From contig JAUIRK010000694.1 of the NCBI GenBank assembly GCA_030549495.1, positions 1-64,000 of the forward strand: a DNA stretch of 64,000 nt. The letters run 5' to 3'. Each line of letters starts with the position of its first letter. The first letter of the stretch is position 1. Below, piece by piece: positions 1-11,012 of the stretch. The notes below the pieces were generated by a model. The model had not been told where the DNA came from and did no database searches. It saw only the letters and a program-made list of their open reading frames with translations. Origin of the DNA: Nectonema munidae (Eukaryota; Nematomorpha; Nectonematoida; Nectonematidae). A program made the position numbers and the translations under genes.

Positions 1-649
1 GAAAAAAAAAGAATGGAAAGCATATTTTTGCTAAAATTTTATTTTGCGAATTTGTTATATGTGATGTGTTCTCTAAACTTTAAATATTTACAGTATTTTT
101 TAATGTTTTTTTCAAATGCGATAAGTCGTATATTTGCATAAATTAGAACTGCTTCCCTATTTTTTGCTAACATAAATCGAAACGTTTTAATAATTCTCTT
201 TTTCAAAACAAAAATGTTCTAATCCCATTGATATCAATACTTTTTCAAAATTTTACCTAAAAATTGTCAATTTTTTTGTAAATCTATTAACTTTTTGTCA
301 TTTTATTTCGATCCTTCACACTGAGTAGAATAGTATTATTCATCATTGAGCTCAAAATTAGAAGTATAGGAAACTTAAATAAACTCGTCTATCATTGTTT
401 AGCAATAGTATAAAATATGATTACAAAAGTCCAATAAAAAAAATTTCTTTTATTTACAAAACAACAAACATGTAAACTACTTTAATATAGAATTAGATTT
501 CCGTTTAATATCTATATTGTATATAGTTTTGTATTTATTAAATTTTTCTTTATATGACTTTATATGAGTTTTTCCAGCCGAAATTTTAATACACATTTTT
601 TAAACATTTTTCTGCTTATAAAATTATTCTGAATCTTTTATATCTTTAG
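1..649. other. AT-rich sequence, probably PPOX intron
   Basis: No coding signal seen. The stretch ends in the acceptor of the first PPOX exon in the window, so it is most likely the preceding intron. Nothing repeated or structured stood out. Confidence 0.5.
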
Positions 650-845
650 GGAGAAATTTTCAGAGAACGCTTTAGTTAATAAAGCAATTCAAGAAAAATG
701 GGGTGTGTGGACGATGAAAAATGGCCTTTCTTCTCTCCCCGATTCCATTTTCTTATATTTACAGAAACAAAATTCTCTTGACATTTCTCTTCTCATGAAC
801 AACGAAGTTAAGGGCATAACCACGATTGATGAAAACAAACTCCAA
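650..845 (+). CDS. PPOX: protoporphyrinogen oxidase, internal exon
   Basis: PPOX oxidises protoporphyrinogen IX to protoporphyrin IX with FAD at the mitochondrial inner membrane, the next-to-last step of haem synthesis. The exon follows the acceptor ATCTTTAG; its first base completes a split codon, and 65 codons follow. It reads ALVNKAIQEKWGVWTMKNGL, which lines up with the segment of animal PPOX around ALxERWSQWSLRGGLEMLPQ; the next part (SSLPDSI, then a run to IDENKLQ) matches the region just before the DHVISAIP motif. It ends in phase 0 at CAA before GTATTT. A donor of this form is acceptable but not strong. The next exon at 12881 continues the alignment without a gap. Identification is from memory of the family, strengthened by four exons occurring in the correct order. 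Confidence 0.85.
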
Positions 846-1063
846 GTATTTTTCCACCTATAAACTCTGCCTAGAATTTTTTTCACTTTTAAACTTCGCA
901 TGACTGATTCCTTTTAAAAGCAATAAATACAGGCATATGACTATTTACTCCATGTAAAACTTGTTAAAAAAACCAAGTAATTTTGCTATATAATATAATA
1001 CAAAAAATATAGGAAAGAATGATTAAAATATTTTTAGACTGACATTCATGTTTTAATTTTTCT

Positions 1064-1132
1064 TTACTCACTGAGATTCGAACTACAGACGTCTGCCTCA
1101 ACTAAATTTTTAGTTTAACTATTTAGTCAAGT
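1064..1132 (-). repeat. tRNA-like (SINE head) fragment
   Basis: On the - strand a B-box-like TAGTTCGAATCTC lies about 45 nt after a D-arm-like TAGTTAAACTA. The outer seven bases (CTTGACT and AGTAAAG) could pair with one mismatch. The T stem pairs poorly, so a working tRNA gene is unlikely. It is best read as the tRNA-derived head of a SINE or an old tRNA relic. Confidence 0.3.
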
Positions 1133-1239
1133 GTTTCTTAAGTTATTCTTAATGAATCTGTTAAATAATAATTTTTATGCCCGAAATAATTTATTATAAA
1201 GTGAAGTCTCTTTTATTCCATCATGTTTATCTTGGTATT

Positions 1240-1312
1240 ATCTTTAATTTAACTAGGTAAGCTTCATTTACGGAGTTTTCGAGTTCGAACCGTCGTTGTT
1301 TGTAGCTTAATA
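1240..1312 (+). repeat. possible second tRNA-like fragment
   Basis: TTTAACTAGGTAAGC (D-arm or A-box-like) is followed about 25 nt later by GAGTTCGAACCGTC, a good B-box match. No acceptor stem is evident. It lies 110 bp from the fragment at 1064 but on the opposite strand. Confidence 0.22.
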
Positions 1313-2109
1313 CAACAGGTCAAATGATATCTTATAAATGAAACTATTGATCGTCTTTACCTTTTTAATTTGCGACATGTTTATAAATATAATTTTTAGT
1401 TCTATTTCGTCCTTTTGCACATTTATTAAATTATTAAACACATATATACATATTTCAAAGATATTTTTAGGTTCACCTAAAAAGTATTTTGGAGATTAAA
1501 TCTTTTATACAACTAAAAGATCATTAAAGGATATAAGCAATTAAACAATAAATTACATTTTTTCTTCCTTTGTAATGTGAAAAATTCTAAAAACACAAAT
1601 TAATAACTATTTAAGCATATAATACATATTTATCTTTTGCTTCAATTTTTCCTGATAGTGATATCATCACTACAAAACGTCTGTTTTGATCTAAATAAAT
1701 AAATTAAAAACACTTTCGAAAAATACAAATACTGATTAAGATATATTTTTGGATATGTGGGAAATTATATAAAGATCAAAATAACACAGGAATTAAAATA
1801 AATTCATCAGCCTAACGTACCTAATATTGCTAATGTTAATACGAAGGGTGTTATTAAAACTAAAATATATTATTCAACCCTGATCAACCCTAAATGATGG
1901 CTCCACTTTTTAAAAAATCGAGTCCATCTGAAATTGGCGGTTCACTTAGTTAAAGAAATACTACTCTACACATTTATTTGATGAGATTAGAATGTGATTT
2001 GTTAGATAACTTGTGTAGTACATAATCCCAAATTTCGAAAAGCATAAAGCTCCAATCCCAAAAATTTAAATCGAGAAGATGAAATCACTAAAATTTTGAA
2101 CAAAATTTG

Positions 2110-2245
2110 TGAACATGAACACAAAAGTAATAAATCCTATAATAAATCAATAAATATGAAAACAGATGTTTCCGTTAATAAATAAAGTCCTTTTATTATA
2201 TTTGCTTGCTTCTGTGACAGTGAACAAATTTTTTTTTGCTAATTA
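2110..2245 (+). repeat. dispersed repeat, copy 1 (copy 2 at 14555)
   Basis: The stretch from ATGTTTCCGTTAATAAATAA to CTGTGACAGTG is closely matched at 14598-14665. Two related sequences 12 kb apart in introns of the same gene point to a mobile repeat. No ends or coding sequence were recognised. Confidence 0.5.
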
Positions 2246-3211
2246 TAATGTTTTAAAGGTGATCCGTGAATTCCAACAACGTATTTTCCATCCCAAAATT
2301 TTAACCACGAAAAATGCCCCTTCAGAAATTCTACACCTCCAAATTGCAACTTCATGAAATTTTCTCCACATGAATTTTCCACAGACCCAAAGGGGACCTT
2401 TAAAATGTTAATTTAGTCTTTTCCATGCTTGTGGATTTGATAAATTGAAGATTGTGAGGTATGTAGAAACGTGGATTGATCTTTGCACAATCAATGCAGT
2501 TTACAGTCATTCGACATTCGACATTTTTTGTTCCCATTTATCAAATGATGTGAAGAAAATGTGAAAGTGCATCGGCCACTTTGTTACCGTTTTCTGGCCT
2601 ATCATAAGAGTAGCCTCCATTTTAGAATTTTTGCATATTTTTCCATGCCTTTTTGTACTAAATATATATGATGATCCGTTATAATTGTGAAATAGTTTTC
2701 CTGATAGCAAGTGGTGCCATTTATAGATAGCTCCAGTTTCTTTTTCTATGGAAGCATGAAGCAGTTCAGATCCATGGAGCATACGAGCATGATACGTAAC
2801 AGGTTTACCATTTTGCGTGAGAATTGCAGAAATTACAAAGATTGATTTCTTTAGAGATTCAAAAGTAAATATTTCGTCTTCGGTTAGGAAAAAGTTTAGC
2901 GTTACAGTCTGAGTACTTCGTAATCCACTTTGCAAAATATGCAAACTCTCCGATTACGTGATGCATTTCTTTCCCATTCTTGGGAACTCGTAACTTGACA
3001 AGAGGTTCAATATCTTTTTGGATCGCTTCAGGGACAATTCGGCCTCTAGACATATTAATATTTTTGAAGACCAAATTGTCCTGAGTCCGAATTTCCCACA
3101 GGCTGAATTGACCTTCTTCCTTTTAGATCTGGTTAAATGACTCCTTTATTTATATGGTAGCTGAGATGATCTCTGCAGGAACTGGAATAAGTGCATTTGT
3201 CTTCGTTTAGA

Positions 3212-3800
3212 GCGGTGGTTTTTAAGCTTTTCAAGTAACGGACCCCTTCAAAAATTCAATTAAAAATTTTGACCCCCTTATTTAAAACATCAAATTTTAA
3301 CATCATGTGTAATTTTAGTCCAACTAATCAATTAATTTTACGGTTGTTTTCAAAGTTGACGTGTGACGAAGTATTACAACCATAAAAAATCTCTTCATTA
3401 TATTTTTCCACTGTTTTTAATTTTGTTGATTTCTTAGCTTTGAATCTATTTTTATATTTCCTATTACCTCTTTTTAACAGTTCCTAATTCAGTTTAGTTA
3501 ACTTCAAAATGATTTTATGTCTAATGTAAGTTAAATATATTAGAAAAATTAAAAATAATTATTGTACTAATATATTTTAATATGAAGGTTTGTTGTTATC
3601 TGTCTTGAATAAGAAGATGAAACTGTGGAAGGGTGTTGGACACTTTTGTCTTTCACATTTTGTCCATTTAGATTTTTTGTTTTGATAATAACAAGTATCA
3701 AAAATGCTAATTTTCAATGATAAATAGGGATCAGAACATTAATAGTAATATTAATTTAATCTTTTTTTTTAGCAATTCTTTTATGCTTATCTTAATAAGA
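3212..3800 (+). repeat. hAT-like interspersed repeat inside the Gypsy fossil (copy 2 at 52.14 kb)
   Basis: It opens with CGGTGGTTTTTAAGC and ACGGACCCCTTC, typical of hAT MITE ends, and interrupts the retrotransposon. The part from 3350 to about 3800 has a diverged partner at 52155-52560: both share TTTCTTAGCTTTG, then GTTTAGTTAACTTCAAAAT, then CTAATGTAAGTTAAATATA in the same order and spacing. No clear right end or target duplication was found. Confidence 0.5.
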
Positions 3801-4214
3801 TCATCTTTAGAAAGGTCTTCATTATCACTAATACAATCTAAATCGGCAAGAAAATGTTGCGAATCCAAATTTTTACCATGAGAGTTTCTAAACAGAAATA
3901 GCTAATGAAAGAGTTCTGTAGAGTAACGTGATGTGCAAAAAATCTGTGTGCAATAATTTAAACAAGTCTTTATTACTCAAAACTTCCTCTAGCATTGAAA
4001 AGTTGGCAAAGCTTCCCCTTTCCACTCTTTTTTCTCAGTAGCAGTTTAGTCAGAAAAGCTTGAAGTCTTTCTGAAGAATCTACAATCATAACTACAGGGG
4101 CATGAATAATAACCAAATTTACTTCATTTATAGATGTTATAAATGGTGAAAAAACCTCCCCGGAGGTTTTGCCAGACCTCTGATATACCTTATATATCTG
4201 TAACAAAATTTCCG

Positions 4215-4312
4215 TGTACGAATGATCCTAGTAACGAACTGTCCCGTGGCGAATTGTCCAGTAAAGAAATGTCCGCGTACGAACGTTCCAGTAGTGAACG
4301 GTCCCGTCACCC
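4215..4312 (+). repeat. 15-bp degenerate tandem repeat
   Basis: About six units of the pattern ACGAACTGTCCCGTG follow one another, with the positions of GAA and GTCC kept while the other bases vary. Read in one frame this gives TNCPV, ANCPV, KKCPR, TNVPV, VNGPV. A real protein is unlikely because the frame closes soon on both sides. It interrupts the Gypsy fossil. Confidence 0.55.
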
Positions 4313-6192
4313 TTCGAAGGCAGTGTACTTTTTGTCTTCTTTCAATTCGATTTGATAGTAGGCCTTCTTTAAATCAAGGATGCTGTATATTTTATATTGA
4401 GATACTTTGTTTACAATATCGCCAATTTTTTAGTAAAGTGTATGCATCGAGAAGGATTAATTTGCTATTTGTCTGACTCTAATTAATCACCAGGCCTTTC
4501 TTTTCCCCTTTGTTACCACGACTTGAGCCCTCCAATGCGATTTGCTGTGCTGTACAATTCTATTTTTGAAGAGATTTATGATGAACTCTCTGTAAGCAGA
4601 AGAGTAGTGATGCGATTTCACAACAATCGGTTTACATTCTGGAGAAAGCTCTGCGAAGAAGGGTAGGATAGTTGCTCTTAGAGCAAGAAGCGCACATATT
4701 TTAAAAATCCGTTTTTATATTTTTTATATTTTTCTTTTGTTTTGTTGTAGAAGAGTGTTATTACTTAAAACAACACAGAGACATATTTTTGATCAGGCAA
4801 AAAATATCCTGCCAACTCTTTCCAGTGATTTAGGTTACTTTATCTTTGTCCACGAGTTCAATTTTACTTGAACCCTGTGAATTTTCATTCTTTTGTTGAG
4901 GACGAAGTTTTTATCAATAAAATTTTCGGTTGTTTCGGAATCAATAAAACGGTTTTAAGTTAAGTTCGACCCAACTTGTACATCAACTAAAATTGTAGAA
5001 TTATATCGGTTAAAAGCAGTTATTTAAGCGTACTTATTTAAATCTATCAGATGATTGTCAAACTTTAGCAAAATGTCTATTTTTTTTATCATATTTATGA
5101 CATATTATATTTCTAGCTGGACATACTTGTCTTGGATGATGAGATTTTTCGCAAAAAAACCATTTGTCTTTTATGTAGATAGAAGAGTCAATACCGCGTT
5201 CTGTGGAGTGAATAACTGATATTGTTGAGAACTTTTCTGATCGATGTCAAGGGAACGTGCTTGATCAAATCTAGACTGTTGCATGAATGTGTTATTTTCG
5301 AACAGTCTTTGCCTCATTTCAATTGATTGACATGAAAGTGAGCATTTCATGTCTTTCTTCTTCTTATTATTTTAGCGTGAGTATGGTTGGTTAGATGCCG
5401 GATTCGATCATTTTTTCTATTATTATTTACGTTATATAAAATAAAACATAAAAATACGTGTAAACAAAAAGTGGAAGAATACAAGAAAAGTGAAATTTAT
5501 AATGCGAAAAATATATATGAATAAATGTATTAAAATTTTTTTAATAAAGTTTGTTTTTGACAAACTCAATGATCAAATATTCTATTTAAATTTGAAAAAA
5601 TTGTAATCAGTTATTTTCATAGATAAATAGATGGCGTTAATACTTTTTGTTTCAAAATAAGAATATTTCAAATTTTTGATATTTTTCTTTACTCTGTATA
5701 CGGACTAGGGACATTTTTTCCGCCAATCATATATGAATAAAATTTGCTAAAAAAATACCTTCTATAATTATTGAGAAAACAAAATTACTGAGAAACGTAG
5801 TATCTATTTTTATACATTCCTAAGGAATGCTTCTTTGAGCAGAATAATTCAACAATTTTTTCTACTTGATAATGAAACTTGAGAAAAAAGTAATATTGAT
5901 ATTAACGCCATCTACAATTTATTTTTTGATCAAAGCAAGCTTTACAACTAAGAACCAAATTGATGTTGATAAATAATCACTAGCACTAAATGTCTTACTA
6001 CTACTGCCTTGGTAATCTCAACTGAGACTCATAAGCACACACCATCGTACTACCCTACACGAACGTACTTTACTACTTATATACATTATACATCTCGTAT
6101 GTAAAATGGTGAAGATAGCATGAGTTGATTTCATATAGGAATAATCTAGAGAAACAAATGTTCTCGATGAACAGCTAACACACTGTACGCGA

Positions 6193-6507
6193 TATACAGA
6201 GATCGTGGTTCAAATCCATGTTGAGGCACATACAGAGATCGTGGTTCAAATCCATGTTGAGGCACATACAGAGATCGTGGTTCAAATCCATGTTGAGGCA
6301 CATACAGAGATCGTGGTTCAAATCCATGTTGAGGCACATACAGAGATCGTGGTTCAAATCCATGTTGAGGCACATACAGAGATCGTGGTTCAAATCCATG
6401 TTGAGGCACATACAGAGATCGTGGTTCAAATCCATGTTGAGGCACATACAGAAATCGTGGTTCAAATCCATGTTGAGGCACATACAGAGATCGTGGTTCA
6501 AATCCAT
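6193..6507 (+). repeat. 36-bp tandem array, about nine copies, inside the piggyBac element
   Basis: The unit has two halves, CACATACAGAGATCGTGG and TTCAAATCCATGTTGAGG, repeated nearly without change (one unit has AGAAATCG). Because 36 is a multiple of three, frames stay open on both strands, giving low-complexity reading frames that are almost certainly not genes. Each unit holds GTGGTTCAAATCCA, a close match to a tRNA B box. The array is flanked by diverged direct repeats near 5980 and 6562 (ATGTCTTACTAC). Confidence 0.95.
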
Positions 6508-7527
6508 CTAGGTTATTTCTCGATACACTTAGTGTACGTAGAATCATACTGTCATTGCATCGCTAGTGCTTCTATGTCTTACTACCACTATCTATGATGT
6601 TGATAAAATTTGTTAGTAATAAATAAAACTTTTTCATATCAGATATTCAATAATATTACATTTCTACGTGTTTTTCATTTTGCAATTGTGATGTATTTAC
6701 TCAAAGGATGTTGGCATTTCGGTTCTAGGAAAAGCATTGGCAAAAGAGAAGTTCGCCAGTTTTACAAATGTTTGATGTTTCCGCCTTTTGCTACTCATAG
6801 TAGCAGTGCGTATAGGTTGCCAATTCTTCTCCGTTTACCGGCATTTTGTATCAATGAATAGCAGGAGATCTAAAATTCATGAGAGAAATAAAAGTAATAA
6901 CAAACTGCTGAAACTTTGATAGTGCAAACTGCTTCATCACTTCTCATCACGCATGTAATGGTAGTGATAAAATGAAAACAATGGTGAACCAATCGTTCCT
7001 TTATTTTCTTTTACTTACCACATATTTTGAACTCTGCCATAGATCATTATTGTGATCATGTATCAGAAGATGTATAGTAATAACGTAAATAAAAGCATAA
7101 CAGTGCCACAAAATTCATTCAGTAACTCATCAGCTCATTTATGATATAATATAATCTCAATGACACATTGTTCGTCAATTGTATTTCCTATCTATACGCT
7201 TAGTTCAGCGTTCAATAGCCAGGAGGCGGCATGTGGCTTCATGCATAATGGTATTGTAGAAGTAATGATATTGATTTATCAAAGCACATGTGATGATGCG
7301 TTTATAATTTATTTATTATTTTTTCTCTCGTTGAAAGTATTCTAGTTTTTGCGTTTCCATTGTGAACTTGATTTGATCAATATACTCCTCTCTTCATTGC
7401 ATCTTTCTTGAGATTCTATCGTTCGCTGATTACTGTTTTCCAAATTGATTTTGTTACATAAACCCAGCTTATACTCAAAGAACGTTTCGGCTTGAAGATC
7501 TTTGCAAAATCCTTTTGATATAAAATC

Positions 7528-9207
7528 ATGAGCTCTGACTTTTCCATAGAAAGTAGTTCTGAAAGCGGAGAAGAACAAACATTTTATTCGTTTACTTCCT
7601 CCTCCTACTCATCCCTATCATCTCATTCTTCTTCTTCATCATCTCTTGTAATTGAAGATGATTTGTTAGCTCCTGACCAAACTATTTATCATTGGAGACC
7701 CATATCTGCTTCCCCCAGGACCTAAAGGGTCTATGAAAGACACTGACGACATTCTGTTCATATTTAAACTTTTTTTTGATGTGAATTTGATTTCATATAT
7801 CTATGAAATGACAGCTGCAAAACTAAAAACCAACTTCGAGTAAGTTTTGCTTATATATTCTTTATTTTAAATATCGAAACTATTTTTTCAGATCTGAAAA
7901 CCCTAAACATCGAGGATTGGCTCATTGTTATAAGAATTTTGAAATTCATCATCTCCTCTCGTACTTTGCTAGCTTACTTTATATTGGCCAAAGTGGAGAC
8001 CAGAAAGTTGCCATTTGTGATTTGTTTTTTAATTTTGGAATTCCATTTCTAAGAGCCAGCTTGGGAAGGGACATGTTTACACTCATTCATCTTTTCATCA
8101 CTTTTGATGACAAAACACAAAGAGATGTTGGAGATAAATTGAGTCCGATCAGGAAAGTACATGATCACTTCCGCAATGTTTTCTCAAAGTACTGGACTCC
8201 TCATTCACATGTAACAATAGATGAGCAACTTATCAGCTTCAAAGGAAAGTGCAGGTTGAAAATATATGATCCTAAGAAACCTGGGCACTACGGTCTAAAA
8301 TGTTATCATATAAATGATGCAGAATATTTTTTTTATATGATGCCCGAACTTTATATACCTGGTATGGGAAATTCACATTTTTCAGCCTTGAATATTTCAA
8401 AAAGACTTATACAAGACTCAAAGATTCCATCTGGTTGTGGCGTTTTTACTGACAGGTTTTTTACCAGTCATGAGCTGGCTGTCTGGTGCCACGATAGAGA
8501 TATATCCCTTTGTGGCACTGTCAATGGGAACAGACGATTTGTTCCTACGATTTTTAAGCCTAACCACTTGAAAGGACTTCGCCTCGCGGAATGTGAAAGT
8601 CGTGTTATTTATTCTGAATATGCTTCACTTTCTGCGTACATACCAAGAAAACATGCTCGCAATAACTTCAAAGTCGTGTACCTCTTGTCATCTCAACACA
8701 AAAACATAACAACATATGGCGAGCACTCAAAACCACAAAGTTTGCTCTGCTACAACAAATACAAATCGGGAGTTGATGTCGGCAATAAAATGATCAGAAG
8801 CTATCGATCAAAGAAGCCATGTAGAAGATGGACTCTAGCTACTTTTTGCAACTACTTGGACATAGTTGCTTTGAACACATGGGTTGTTGCAAGATACAAC
8901 TCGCCTCAATCGTTCCCGAGTTCGAAGCAAAGTGGACGTAAAGTTTTTTTAAAGAAACTGTCTTTTCTTTTGGCAGAAGAGTGTATGAAGGTAAGATCCA
9001 ACATTTCTGAATTGCCAATCCAAGTTAAGTACCTACTGTCTGTTTATGGTTTTTCGAAAGCTGCGACAGAAGAACAAACAACTTCCAAAAAAAGGTGTCT
9101 GCTCTGTTTGTCTTTCTAAAAAAAACAAAACAACAAAAAAATGTTCCATGTGCTCGAATTTTGTTTGTAAGATTCATTCTAAAACTACTTGCCGTAATTG
9201 TGTATAA
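7528..9207 (+). pseudogene. piggyBac transposase, nearly complete, with one spliced intron
   Basis: Cut-and-paste transposase of the piggyBac (PGBD) family. The start at 7528 gives an acidic, Ser-rich N-terminus. An intron at 7840-7891 (GTAAGT to TTTTTTCAG, 52 nt) restores the frame exactly into the core, which reads on through IHHLLSYFASLLY and RDMFTLIHLFITF. The catalytic aspartates are visible in VTIDEQLISFKGKC, GVFTDRFF and KSGVDVGNKM; the usual second Asp after GVD is Asn here. The C-terminal cysteine-rich domain follows at about 9103-9204 with CSVC, CSMC, CKIH and CRNC. Two frame breaks are seen, one between the N-terminus and the exon end (near 7715) and one just before the Cys-rich domain (near 9045). 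The copy is therefore probably dead but fairly young. Confidence 0.8.
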
Positions 9208-9474
9208 ACTTTGATTTCTTATAATAAATTTTTTTGCCATTTTAAGTTTAACGCCATCTATAAATAATTTATTTTTCAAGGTACAAAAATGAGAAAAAAT
9301 GAAAATTCGCAGAGCTTTTTAGGTAATGTTAAATTTTTTTCTTTCCAGTGCCTTAAGAAGCATTTTTTATAAGTTTAGATACTATTTTTATTGAACTTTC
9401 CCATTGAAAGTTTTCCGATAATAATCTTGTAAATACTTTTGCGGAAAAAATACATAGAGTCCGTAGTGCGAGGG

Positions 9475-10897
9475 TTACCATTTCGACAAATAAAAATTTA
9501 CCCAAAAAAAGTTACCGCTAGACAGTCTCGCCTCTGATAAGAGTGGTTATCACCTTTTGATTGTTCTTGTTATTATCTTTCCTATAATATCATGATGAAA
9601 CTTATACTTTTTTTTCTCAAGGCTAATTGTTTTAATTAGCTCTCCATCTTCTTCTAAAATTAATGATTCGAAATTTATTGAAACAACAACAGTACACTTT
9701 TTTTTGAATAAAAATTATTTTACTTCATCTCATCTTCTATGAATAAAATTTTAATGTGATGCCTATTTTTTCATTATAATTTGATCAATTTGAAATGTTT
9801 ATATTTCTCGGAATAAAAACATAAATTTTAAATTTATTTTCAAAATAAATTTTTAAATTTATGTTATTGCGAACTTGTTATTTAGTTATAAATTATAGTA
9901 GTATATCCTCAGGGTAAAAGTGTCATCATTGTTGTATAATAGCCTTACACAAAGGCATATTAACACCCTAGTCTTTATATACGGTTGAGGGCAGTTGATG
10001 AAATGACAACTTTTTTCTTATGGAAACTTTTTTTCTAAAACAGAAATAAAATTGTGATATAGTAAAAAGTGAAGTTTCTTATATACTACTAAAAGTAATG
10101 TAATAGTACTACTCTTCAGGTCATCATCGACTGTCCTTTAAGTTATTAAAGAATACATCTTATACCCATATACGTCATTTCTAATTCGCTGACAGGGCTT
10201 TCGTGATGATCTTCCTTCGTTACAAGATCATACGAAGTATTGTTCTCGATCGACTCAAGACGTAGTTTTGACAAAGAACAGGAAACAGCAGATTCCTACG
10301 AGGGCATAAGTGAGCAGAATAAAAAATAGTTTCAAAAATAAGACAATCAAATCCTGTGATTTTAAAAGGTTGAAGCAAGCAAATTTCATTCCCAACTACT
10401 TTGGCTTGTAGAAGCAGGGTTTTCACCCTTTGCAGATAAATTCACAAGGAAACGAAACAGACTAGATATAAATGAGCGAGGAAGATTAAGATTGATATTA
10501 AATATGGTCATCAATATTGAATATTCATAATTGCACAACGAACATCAAGATGTCATTCAAACTATTTCTTAGTAATAAATTTTATAGTATTGTTTTTTTA
10601 ATTCAATGTTTCATCTGTATAAACCGCCGAATTTCATTTTTGACTTTTATGTTTAAATTAAATTTCTTTTGCTTTAAATTTGTTTGTCGATATCTAGTCT
10701 AATTTATTGGAGGGAAACGTAGTTTAGTTAAGGTATTAAAACACATAAATCAAAAAATTTAGATTTTATCATCTAAAAAGTTATAAAAATTACAAAGCCA
10801 TAAAAAGAGAAAATATTTTTATTTCTTCCTTTTAACACCCAAAGATTGAAAATGAAACTAAATTATTTTTTGAAATAAAAAGAGTAAACAAAAAGAG
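9475..10897. other. AT-rich intron stretch without recognised content
   Basis: I see no gene. Short open frames have no recognisable domain. A word AGACAGTCTCGC at 9518 recurs in related form at 17954 and 20469. Confidence 0.4.
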
Positions 10898-11004
10898 TAA
10901 AGTTTTTTATTTAAATAAAACAAATTTTCGACTCCACGAGTCTTCAATTTGATAAAGGCTTGTGAAGTCGAAAATATGTTATATTTAAATAAATTTGTTT
11001 GAAA
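10898..11004. repeat. fold-back (inverted repeat) next to the hAT element
   Basis: The left arm begins GAGTAAAGTTTTTTATTTAA and runs to TTTTCGACTCCAC. The right arm is its reverse complement with small gaps, ending AAACTTTACTC. The hAT element at 11013 is inserted right at the outer end of the right arm, using its CTTTACTC as target. Confidence 0.7.
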
Positions 11005-11012
11005 CTTTACTC

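Larger units (their letters stand above)
2500..5350 (-). mobile_element. Ty3/Gypsy-type LTR retrotransposon fossil (gag-pol remnant)
   Basis: Fossil of the Ty3/Gypsy family on the - strand. Parts recognised, in order from about 5.2 kb down to 2.5 kb, are a gag zinc-knuckle region, a reverse-transcriptase segment near 4.35-4.55 kb, the RT connection near 2.9-3.1 kb and an RNase H segment near 2.65-2.9 kb. It is heavily broken (well over half a dozen breaks) and is interrupted by a hAT-like repeat and a short tandem repeat. I found no LTRs. Old and not functional. Confidence 0.7.
5692..9474 (+). mobile_element. piggyBac-family transposon, 3.8 kb
   Basis: The ends are imperfect inverted repeats. 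The left is CTCTGTATACGGACT, then GACATTTTTTCCGC by 5723. The right, read inward, is CCCTCGCACTACGGACT, then TGTATTTTTTCCGC. The flanking tetramers, TTTA on the left and TTAC on the right, look like decayed copies of the TTAA target that piggyBac uses. Inside are an untranslated left part with a 36-bp tandem array and a transposase gene at 7528-9207. A second inverted similarity (GTATCT followed by ATGCTTCTT) lies about 130 bp inside each end. It sits in the large PPOX intron. Confidence 0.75.

Noticed and set aside
1064-1132. Functional tRNA gene.
   Set aside because: T stem and anticodon arm do not pair properly; only the boxes and an outer stem resemble a tRNA.
6146-6597. Repeat proteins encoded on both strands over the 36-bp array.
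   Set aside because: Same artefact: a 36-bp tandem unit without stops in several frames of both strands.
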